Shown in pieces: positions 1-4,031 of a stretch of DNA of 5,676 bases. This DNA comes from Methanobacteriota archaeon (GTDB lineage: Archaea; Hydrothermarchaeota; Hydrothermarchaeia; Hydrothermarchaeales; BMS3B). The stretch is taken from positions 1-5,676 of the forward strand of contig QIGD01000130.1 of assembly GCA_003229935.1 (NCBI GenBank). Direction: 5' to 3'. The notes below the pieces were generated by a model, which was not told where the DNA came from, ran no database searches, and saw nothing but the letters and a program-made list of their open reading frames with translations. Positions within the stretch are counted from its first letter, which is position 1. Each line of letters opens with the position of its first letter. A program made the translations under genes and the position numbers.

Positions 1-224
1 AAGGAGCCAGGCTTCTGCTCGCAGATATACTTCTTAGAACAGACAAGCCCAGTTCTAATTGACAAAAGACTACAAAAAAAAGAATTGATTCCTATTTAAT
101 GTTTAATTCTTCACAACTGTCAAAAAATCAGATACCCAACCTCGGATGGTACCTTTATATACATCCTTTTCTTTTTAGGTTTTGGCAGAATGGATATGGA
201 GTAAGAGTTGTTCCCCATATTATA
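1..224. other. 5' stretch with no supported gene
   Basis: No gene can be supported here. Two frames are open from the window edge, one ending at TAA 97-99 and one at TGA 60-62. Both are short and nothing separates them, so a C-terminal tail of an upstream gene is possible but unproven. An inverted repeat pairs 34-40 (TTAGAAC) with 52-58 (GTTCTAA) around an 11-base loop. A smaller one pairs 144-148 with 162-166 around a TATA-like box. The ATG at 99 has no Shine-Dalgarno sequence, and its 76-codon frame runs into the structured region, so I do not call it a gene. Confidence 0.5.
154..161 (+). promoter_or_regulatory. TATA-like box TTTATATA upstream of the structured region
   Basis: TTTATATA matches the archaeal TATA consensus. 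If used, transcription would start near position 180-187, about 40 bases before the first paired element of the structured region, which would make that region a leader or a stand-alone transcript. No A-rich BRE precedes it, which lowers confidence. A weaker candidate, TTTATAG at 271-277, lies inside the structured region. Confidence 0.35.
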
Positions 225-499
225 CCTCCACCCTTTTTTGCTCCTATCCCTGCAAACCCCCGCCACAAGCTTTATAGCCTGATGTGGAGGGGAAAACCTG
301 ACTGCTCCTCTCTGAGCAGAAGGCTTTGATACTACAGCCTTAAAGTCCGTGAGGACATGGGACGGACACTCACTCAAGGTTATTGCCAAGAGGAGAGCCC
401 GATAACTGCCTTCTATCTGCTTTTTCCTGTAAAATAGCCCTTGAAGATCAAGATGAGTTAGCTATGGCTATGTCAGGATTGTGCAGCCTGCAGATAGAA
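225..499 (+). ncRNA. Candidate structured RNA or long 5' leader, class not recognised
   Basis: This stretch has no credible ORF. It is about 51% GC over 221-420 by hand count and packed with perfect inverted repeats. The pairs seen are 225-231/284-290 (CCTCCAC/GTGGAGG), 237-241/252-256, 302-307/314-319 (CTGCTC/GAGCAG), 320-325/336-341 (AAGGCT/AGCCTT), 345-348/353-356 closing a GTGA (GNRA-type) tetraloop, and 378-385/400-407. A 3' domain is closed by 411-420/490-499, ten perfect pairs. It contains nested 425-429/474-478, 434-439/466-471 and 440-444/448-452. Loop bases 389-395 (AGAGGAG) are complementary to 305-311, so a kissing or pseudoknot contact is possible. Hammerhead, tRNA, RNase P and SRP signatures were looked for and not found. 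The 3' end lies 27 bases before the next start codon, so it may be the leader of that gene. Exact ends are uncertain. Confidence 0.5.
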
Positions 500-503
500 T
501 GTG

Positions 504-521
504 TACCTCAAAGGAGGTGAT
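504..521 (+). promoter_or_regulatory. Strong SD inside a small hairpin
   Basis: AAGGAGGTGAT at 511-521 is a near-perfect anti-SD match, five bases before ATG 527. The same bases can be hidden: ACCTC at 505-509 pairs with GAGGT at 514-518 around an AAAG loop, plus a U-G pair at 504/519. A second complement, ACCTCC at 224-229, lies far upstream and also takes part in the 225-231/284-290 stem. Translation of the next gene could therefore depend on RNA folding. This is read from complementarity only. Confidence 0.45.
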
Positions 522-526
522 GAAGT

Positions 527-1276
527 ATGAAAATAAATATGGGTGTCGGAGGTTACAGCACTCAGGAGACAAGCTTCTCCTTTAAGAGAGAAGAGAGAGA
601 GACAAATTTCGTTGTAACTTTCGTTCAAGGGAGAGAAGGAAAACCAAGCTCAACGATTTTTGGAAAATTAATCATACCGGACAACAACCATGAACATAAA
701 ATCAGACAGGGTAGTATCTGGAGAGGTGTCCTTATTGACAGAGGGGACTACTTCAGGTTCAAGCCTGTAGAATGTCTCAGGGAATGGGTCAGGCGGTCTG
801 GTGAGTATATAATTATCCCCCAGGGAGTGATTATCCAGACACTGAGAGGAGCAGTATTTTTATCCGGAGAAAAGTGGTTGAAGGGTATAAACTTCAAAGT
901 CTATGCCGGAGTGGTAGAAAGATTCTCTGAAAACTTATCGGAGAATGTGTTTATTTATGAAGAGGGGGCCAAAAGCCTTGTCTCCAGTAAGCAGCAGCTG
1001 GAAGGGTTCAGTTTTAAAAGAGTAGACCGAATCGGCCATAGACATAACCACAGTTGGACCTTTCAGGCAATCTCAGAAGGTTTTGTTATCTATATCTGCC
1101 CCATCTGTGGCAGTGGTAGATACAGCGAGACCAGACCACATATAAAGTCAGAAATACAGAGTGGGAGTAAATTCACCCCTAAGAGAAAAACAGCTATAGA
1201 GGAAAACCATCCTCTAAGTACAAAAGGAATGCACAGGGGGACAGAAATCCACAAAAGGAAATCAGGTGGAAATTAG
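527..1276 (+). CDS. Hypothetical 249-residue protein with His/Cys cluster
   Basis: I do not recognise this family. The start ATG 527 is fixed by the excellent SD at 511-521. Residues 1-20 look flexible. Residues 27-130 are rich in predicted beta strands with many glycines and charged turns, including the segment GKLIIPDNN (46-54). Residues 171-194 hold a possible metal site: H171, H173 and H175, then C191-P-I-C194. With only one CxxC this is an incomplete zinc ribbon unless the histidines complete it. Residues 214-249 form a basic, low-complexity tail, which would suit nucleic-acid contact. There is no signal peptide or membrane segment. It stops at TAG and is followed by a T-tract. It directly follows the candidate structured RNA, so an RNA-binding or leader-controlled role is conceivable but is inference. 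GC is visibly higher than in the right half of the window. Confidence 0.8.
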   Translation: MKINMGVGGYSTQETSFSFKREERETNFVVTFVQGREGKPSSTIFGKLIIPDNNHEHKIRQGSIWRGVLIDRGDYFRFKPVECLREWVRRSGEYIIIPQGVIIQTLRGAVFLSGEKWLKGINFKVYAGVVERFSENLSENVFIYEEGAKSLVSSKQQLEGFSFKRVDRIGHRHNHSWTFQAISEGFVIYICPICGSGRYSETRPHIKSEIQSGSKFTPKRKTAIEENHPLSTKGMHRGTEIHKRKSGGN

Positions 1277-1288
1277 TCTTTAAAAACC

Positions 1289-1304
1289 TTTTTTTTAACT
1301 TTTT
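1289..1304 (+). terminator. T-tract terminator candidate
   Basis: T8 at 1289-1296 and T5 at 1300-1304 follow the upstream stop codon by 13 bases, with no GC-rich hairpin before them. A hairpin-free T-tract fits an archaeal terminator. The next gene has its own SD 35 bases downstream, so read-through is also possible. Confidence 0.35.
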
Positions 1305-1338
1305 GTAACCAAATAAAAAAATAAAGGAGGTATAAATC

Positions 1339-1608
1339 ATGAGCCTTTTTAATACCTATATCACCCTTGCTCAGAAGTGTTCCAGAAAAGCAGAACGTGA
1401 CTATTATGTCACCTCTGCAAAAATAATTCTGAGACAGGAAGGAATAGATATATCCGGAATATCTGAAGAGCCACACCAGGCTCTATCGGAGTTAAAAGAA
1501 TTGGTTAGAGGAGTACCAAAACAATCCACCCCACCATATCACCCACTTTTTCCTTCAAAAAAACCACCCTATTCTGAGCTGTTTGAAGGGATTGAGGAGT
1601 TGTTCTAA
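1339..1608 (+). CDS. Hypothetical 89-residue protein
   Basis: I do not recognise this protein. The ATG 1339 start is supported by AAAGGAGG at 1323-1330, eight bases upstream. Residues 1-35 look like two amphipathic helices (LFNTYITLAQKC, then YYVTSAKIILRQ). Residues 43-58 form a further acidic helix. Residues 59-78 are proline-rich with TPPYHPLFP and KKPPY, a likely disordered linker. The last residues, SELFEGIEELF, make a short acidic/aromatic tail of the kind that can dock to a partner. No metal site, signal peptide or membrane segment is seen. It lies 62 bp after the 249-residue gene on the same strand and is followed by a hairpin and T9 tract, so the two may form one transcription unit. 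Confidence 0.75.
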   Translation: MSLFNTYITLAQKCSRKAERDYYVTSAKIILRQEGIDISGISEEPHQALSELKELVRGVPKQSTPPYHPLFPSKKPPYSELFEGIEELF

Positions 1609-1628
1609 AAGCTCCTATGTTTTTTTTT
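1595..1628 (+). terminator. Hairpin plus T9 terminator candidate
   Basis: AGGAGT at 1595-1600 pairs with GCTCCT at 1611-1616 (one G-U pair) around a 10-base loop that contains the upstream TAA stop. Three bases later comes T9 at 1620-1628. It would serve as a weak intrinsic terminator in a bacterium, or through its T-tract alone in an archaeon. A second small hairpin, TGGGT 1631-1635 with ACCCA 1643-1647, follows directly. Confidence 0.45.
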
Positions 1629-1692
1629 GATGGGTTGAAGAGACCCACCCCTTAGATTTCTTAGAGATTTTATAAATTGGAGATGATAAGAA

Positions 1693-1719
1693 ATGAAAGG
1701 AAAACTGAAAACTCATTAA
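1693..1719 (+). other. Eight-codon frame with good SD, probable broken 5' end of the next gene
   Basis: GGAGATGAT at 1679-1687 precedes ATG 1693 by five bases, the best start signal in this area. The frame reads MKGKLKTH and stops at TAA 1717-1719, one frame away from the 103-residue gene. Skipping one base near the A4 run at 1708-1711 gives MKGKLKLIKLDLDEID, which runs smoothly into the downstream ORF. This is either a frameshift (mutation or sequencing error), programmed +1 shifting, or a tiny leader peptide. I favour a frameshift. Confidence 0.5.
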
Positions 1720-1720
1720 A

Positions 1721-2032
1721 TTGGATTTGGATGAAATAGATTCATTATTTAAAAGCTCAAGACACCAAAATGAAGTCATTGATGGGCTCTATAAAATGGT
1801 ATTCCCTGACTTGGATGATATAGAAAAAATAAAAGGTGGCTGGCCTACTGTAAACCCAGAGACATGGAAATATATAGCCTGGCGTTTTAGGGCGTTTGAT
1901 ATAAAACACCACAGGGATGTTGTGGTTCCTGATGGTGCTTGGATGAATAGGGGATTCTCCACTGATGATTCAATACCTGCAGATTATGTTGATATATCCA
2001 CCCTCGAAACAATTTATAAAAAGGTGAGGTAA
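1721..2032 (+). CDS. Small conserved-looking 103-residue hypothetical protein
   Basis: The ORF can only open at TTG 1721 or TTG 1727, and neither has an SD. The real start is probably ATG 1693 with a +1 frame break between (see that entry). The N-terminal part (residues 1-25) is helical and acidic. Residues 29-60 hold PDLDDIEKIKGGWPTV and ETWKYIAWRFRAFD. Residues 62-80 hold KHHRDVVVPDGAWMNRGFS. From memory, this W-P / WMN-G-F-S pattern resembles small hypothetical proteins scattered in prokaryotes and their mobile elements, but I can give no function. It ends with TAA, and the next ORF's TTG codon (2033) follows directly. AAGGTG inside its last codons can act as the SD for that TTG, which indicates translational coupling. 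It is cytoplasmic, with no membrane segment. Confidence 0.65.
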   Translation: MDLDEIDSLFKSSRHQNEVIDGLYKMVFPDLDDIEKIKGGWPTVNPETWKYIAWRFRAFDIKHHRDVVVPDGAWMNRGFSTDDSIPADYVDISTLETIYKKVR

Positions 2033-2083
2033 TTGGAGAAGATAGATATTGAAATAACTTTTTTGAAGCGAAAAAATGGATGA
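2033..2083 (+). other. Probable N-terminal segment of the metallo-beta-lactamase gene in another frame
   Basis: TTG 2033 follows the previous stop with no gap and has AAGGTG at 2021-2026 upstream. It encodes LEKIDIEITFLKRKNG and stops at TGA 2081-2083. DIEITFL looks like the first beta strand of a metallo-beta-lactamase fold. A +1 shift in the A6 run at 2071-2076 joins it to the main ORF at ATG 2076, which itself lacks an SD. The join restores a more usual N-terminus, though the expected glycine-rich turn after strand one is not obvious. Confidence 0.5.
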
Positions 2084-2768
2084 TGAAGAAGAGGTAACGG
2101 AGAGAGCAGTGAAAGAATCCTGCTTGAGGAAAGTCTTCAGAGAAATATTCACAGAGATTAACTTAGATTGCAGAGGTCTATTAGAATCTAATATAGTTAT
2201 TATCAGCCATCCACATAAAGACCACCTTCCTCTAAATCCTGCTGTGGAGGTGAAAGTTCCACATTTTATTAGGGTGCCTGATGACATTCCAACACCCCAC
2301 TACTATAGAACTTTTAGGGCTAAAGTGGGTAAACATATCATCGTTATACAGTGGATAGGACGCAAAGATGCTGAGAGAATCACAGGCAAAGAGCTAAAAT
2401 ATCAACACACACCTTGGGTGTGGCTGGTTATTAAAACGAGGCAGAAAGGGAAATTAGAGTATTTTAGAGGACTTATAATTACTGATATCCACTTAGAAGA
2501 AGTAGATGTTGTAAAAGCAGCAGTAGAGTGTCTCAGCCCAGAGTTTATAGGACTCCCGAGTTATGGTGGTATTTTGTGGGATAGTGAGATTGAGAAGCTC
2601 CATGGTCTTAATAAAGATGATAATAAATTCAAGCTGAGGGATGCAGTCACACAGCTAGCGTCTAATCTAAATATTATCAAAGTGTCAATAGAACATGGAG
2701 GTGGAAAACCAAAGTGGGCAGACTTGCATTTACCCATCATTCAACAGAGGCTTTCAGATAAAGAGTGA
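2076..2768 (+). CDS. Metallo-beta-lactamase-fold protein, N-terminus probably frame-shifted
   Basis: The diagnostic feature is IVIISHPHKDH at residues 40-50, a complete HxHxDH metal-binding motif (H45, H47, D49, H50) at the end of a hydrophobic strand, as in the metallo-beta-lactamase superfamily. The HPHxDH form resembles ComEC-like and other hydrolase members. GLIITDIHLEEVD (132-144) fits the later strand carrying the bridging aspartate (D137), and H207 in IEHGGG may be the last metal ligand. This predicts a di-metal hydrolase, but the substrate (nucleic acid, nucleotide or other) cannot be told. At 230 residues it is of normal size. ATG 2076 has no SD, and a better start signal lies at TTG 2033 in another frame, so the gene may be broken or shifted. 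It is coupled to the 103-residue gene upstream. Its last 15 bp overlap the convergent minus-strand gene. Confidence 0.75.
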   Translation: MDDEEEVTERAVKESCLRKVFREIFTEINLDCRGLLESNIVIISHPHKDHLPLNPAVEVKVPHFIRVPDDIPTPHYYRTFRAKVGKHIIVIQWIGRKDAERITGKELKYQHTPWVWLVIKTRQKGKLEYFRGLIITDIHLEEVDVVKAAVECLSPEFIGLPSYGGILWDSEIEKLHGLNKDDNKFKLRDAVTQLASNLNIIKVSIEHGGGKPKWADLHLPIIQQRLSDKE

Positions 2769-3272
2769 AGCAGGGATTTTGTCAAAGAAATCCCTACCAA
2801 GGGCTACCTCGCCGTTGTCAAATTTCACAGAAGCAATCTGACCTGCGATATTCAGATTCCAGCATTCTTTGATATTTTTGAAAGCTTCGTCCGGGCCGCA
2901 ATTAACAGGTTTTACAGAGCTGTCAGGGGCTATTATTTGACATGCAACTTCCTTTCCATTGTTCCTTGCAGATTCAACCAGTGAACTTGCGAGATATAGA
3001 AAGACTTTCTTTGGGAATTTTTTTGATAGAGGAAATACAGTAAATTCTCCTTTTTCAGCAATGTAATCAGAATTTATATCCTTAACAGGTGTCAAAACAC
3101 CAACTTCTTCTTCAGCGCACAGCACAACTTCGTTCTTCTTGGTGGCAATCCATAACTTCATAGCCTCTTCCAATGCTTTCTGCTGACTTCCCTTCTTGTT
3201 TTCTTTTTTTAGAGTTTCACGGAACTCTCTTAGGAGTGTTTCAGGAGCTCGGAAACCAACCATCTTATCCAT
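2754..3272 (-). CDS. Ribbon-helix-helix DNA-binding protein, probable autoregulator
   Basis: The start ATG at 3272 is chosen over GTG 3281 because GGGGGTGAT (3277-3285, minus strand) precedes it at proper spacing. The product is 172 residues. Residues 3-45 fit a ribbon-helix-helix fold: a short strand (KMVGFRA), helix ETLLREFRETLKKEN, then KKGSQQKALEEAMKLWI. Members of this superfamily bind operators as dimers and often repress their own promoter. The rest (residues 48-172) is an unrecognised alpha/beta domain, including VFLYLASSLVESARNNGKEV and a final VALGRDFFDKIP, which could sense a ligand or partner. Its divergent promoter holds two GTTAAC palindromes, the natural operator candidates. 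It converges on the metallo-beta-lactamase gene and overlaps it by 15 bp, with no visible terminator between. RHH assignment is from sequence pattern only. Confidence 0.75.
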   Translation of the reverse strand: MDKMVGFRAPETLLREFRETLKKENKKGSQQKALEEAMKLWIATKKNEVVLCAEEEVGVLTPVKDINSDYIAEKGEFTVFPLSKKFPKKVFLYLASSLVESARNNGKEVACQIIAPDSSVKPVNCGPDEAFKNIKECWNLNIAGQIASVKFDNGEVALGRDFFDKIPASLFI

Positions 3273-3307
3273 ATATATCACCCCCGTAATGTTATATATC
3301 CTGTAGT

Positions 3308-3337
3308 TTTGTTAACAAACAACACATATATGTTAAC
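3308..3337. promoter_or_regulatory. Candidate two-site operator in the divergent promoter
   Basis: TTTGTTAACAAA at 3308-3319 is a perfect 12-bp palindrome. A second GTTAAC lies at 3332-3337, touching the TATA-like box. The two GTTAAC cores are 21 bp apart, two helical turns, so they face the same side of the DNA. GTTATA at 3291-3296 may be a weaker third site 20 bp further. Placement over the predicted start site of the ribbon-helix-helix gene fits autorepression. Confidence 0.5.
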
Positions 3338-3345
3338 TTATATAA
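3338..3345 (+). promoter_or_regulatory. TATA-like box for the 84-residue gene, symmetric
   Basis: TTATATAA is self-complementary and so can be read in both directions. In the plus direction it lies 40 bp before ATG 3385, which would give a leader of roughly 15-20 bases. No A-rich BRE is seen on this side. Confidence 0.35.
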
Positions 3346-3353
3346 ACTATTTT
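3339..3353 (-). promoter_or_regulatory. BRE/TATA-type promoter of the ribbon-helix-helix gene
   Basis: Read on the minus strand, AAAATAG followed by TTTATATA is a good archaeal BRE plus TATA arrangement. A start about 25 bases downstream falls near 3316, inside the TTTGTTAACAAA palindrome, and would leave a leader of about 44 bases. A bacterial reading also exists (TTTACA, 17 bases, TAACAT), so the element does not settle the domain of life. Confidence 0.5.
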
Positions 3354-3384
3354 GTAAATACACAACAAAAGCAAAGTGAGGTAT

Positions 3385-3639
3385 ATGTCTAAAAAGTATT
3401 TTTTAGGGTTAATAGACAGCTTATCAATCCCAGAAGAGTGGCAGGCTGTCAAAAAAGATTTGAAATTTTTGATTAAAAAAGGAAAACAAAAAAAAGAAGA
3501 GAGTGTTTGTCAGTGTGAGAATATACTATTCTATCAGAATCTCAATTATTTTGCAAGCCTGATTGGATTGAATTTAATTCATCCAACAGGTGATGGTGAT
3601 ACTTGGGTGGTTGAGTCATATTTCGAGCTTGTTAGTTAG
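3385..3639 (+). CDS. Hypothetical 84-residue protein divergent to the RHH gene
   Basis: I do not recognise this protein. ATG 3385 is chosen over in-frame GTG 3376 because GTGAGGT at 3376-3382 looks like its SD, although the spacing is short. The product is basic at its N-terminal half: helix IPEEWQAVKKDLKFLIKKG (residues 15-33) followed by a lysine-rich KQKKEES. C42 and C44 form an isolated CxC. Residues 46-64 (NILFYQNLNYFASLIGLNL) are hydrophobic but look like a helix of a small soluble domain rather than a clear membrane span. Residues 66-80 (HPTGDGDTWVVESYF) may form a beta hairpin. It shares the promoter region with the ribbon-helix-helix gene, so it is probably under the same control. 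It stops at TAG, and the same frame stays open for 50 more codons (see findings). Confidence 0.6.
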   Translation: MSKKYFLGLIDSLSIPEEWQAVKKDLKFLIKKGKQKKEESVCQCENILFYQNLNYFASLIGLNLIHPTGDGDTWVVESYFELVS

Positions 3640-3650
3640 CCTTCGATAAA

Positions 3651-3681
3651 GCAAGAGAGGATTCTCAGTGTGCCTTCTTGC
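3651..3681. repeat. Inverted repeat (bulged 9-bp hairpin)
   Basis: GCAAGA at 3651-3656 pairs with TCTTGC at 3676-3681. After one bulged G, AGG 3658-3660 pairs with CCT 3673-3675. The loop is 12 bases. It starts 12 bases after the stop codon of the 84-residue gene but has no T-tract after it, so it could be a processing or stability element rather than an intrinsic terminator. Confidence 0.4.
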
Positions 3682-3710
3682 GTAGTAACGAGTAATAATA
3701 ACTTTGATGA

Positions 3711-3986
3711 GGACTTACACACTGGCAGAAGAGGAAAGCACTTACGAGTTCCTATTCTAAATATATATGGAATGTCTTTAATATCTACAATATAGGTGGA
3801 AGTGGAAGAATAAGTAATAAAACAAAATTATTATATTTTTTAGAGGAAATGAAAAACACTATTAAAGAGTTTGGGTATGTTCACCCCAAATCTCAGACTT
3901 TAGAAGATTTTCTCAATTTGAATAAAAAAGTATATAAATTGAACTTAAAAACTCTGAAAGAAGATTGTTCTGTTTTAATTTTTTGA
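3711..3986 (+). pseudogene. Start-less open frame, probable gene remnant
   Basis: This frame is open for 91 codons between TGA 3708-3710 and TGA 3984-3986, long for such AT-rich DNA. It has no ATG, GTG or TTG in its first half. The first ATG (3849, giving 45 residues) has only AGAGG two bases upstream, too close to work well. The predicted residues include SKYIWNVFNIYNIGGSGRIS, then KTKLLYFLEEMKNTIKEFGY and SQTLEDFLNLNKKVYKLNLK, a helical, lysine-rich pattern typical of real protein. A second open frame upstream (3640-3789, ending at TAG 3790-3792) overlaps it, so the two may be pieces of one frame-shifted gene. I do not recognise the family. A functional 45-residue peptide from ATG 3849 is the alternative. 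Confidence 0.4.
3775..3794 (+). repeat. Direct repeat copy 1
   Basis: This 20-bp copy has core ATATCTACAATA (3781-3792) and matches copy 2 at 18 of 20 positions. AGGTGG follows at once at 3794-3799. Here the element lies inside the gene remnant and has no downstream ORF with a good start, so it may be a leftover of a duplicated promoter. Confidence 0.5.
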
Positions 3987-3987
3987 T

Positions 3988-4007
3988 TCTTTTATATCTA
4001 CAATAAA
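3988..4007 (+). repeat. Direct repeat copy 2, covering the cca promoter
   Basis: This is the second copy of the 20-bp element, with core ATATCTACAATA at 3994-4005, exactly 213 bp after copy 1. It contains the TATA-like box of the downstream tRNA nucleotidyltransferase gene. Duplication of a promoter, or the scar of an insertion or recombination between the copies, would explain the pair. Confidence 0.5.
3991..3998 (+). promoter_or_regulatory. TATA-like box for the cca-type gene
   Basis: TTTATATC lies 33 bases before ATG 4032 in very AT-rich DNA. A start about 25 bases downstream falls near 4019, just ahead of the SD GAGGTGG at 4021-4027, giving a very short leader. The first stop-to-start gap of the downstream run is here, so this is probably the promoter of the three-gene unit. 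Confidence 0.4.
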
Positions 4008-4031
4008 TATTTTAATTTCAGAGGTGGTTAA

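Noticed and set aside
1..99. C-terminal tail of an upstream gene
   Set aside because: Two frames are open from the edge and neither can be preferred. The lengths are explainable by chance.
99..329. 76-codon plus-strand ORF
   Set aside because: No SD before ATG 99, the protein is rich in proline and aromatic residues without domain pattern, and the frame runs into the inverted repeats of the structured region.
61..348. Group I intron core (GACTACA and AAAGTCC)
   Set aside because: Only four bases of the required P7 pairing can form and the other conserved core elements are absent.
279..375. Hammerhead-like strings (CTGATG; GTCC-GTGA-GGAC)
   Set aside because: The conserved CUGANGA and GAAA core parts are not arranged around a common stem, and no cleavage-site stem can be formed.
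120..389. 89-codon minus-strand ORF over the structured region
   Set aside because: It lies across RNA-like inverted repeats, which keep both strands open by symmetry, and its residues show no recognisable domain.
756..765. T-arm-like GGTTCAAGCC
   Set aside because: It sits inside a well-supported coding frame and has no acceptor or anticodon stem at tRNA spacing.
1273..1476. 67-codon minus-strand ORF
   Set aside because: It is opposite the well-started 89-residue gene and the T-tract, and its composition is that of a complementary shadow.
1970..2287. 105-codon minus-strand ORF
   Set aside because: It is opposite the metallo-beta-lactamase motif region and the end of the 103-residue gene, with no supporting start signal.
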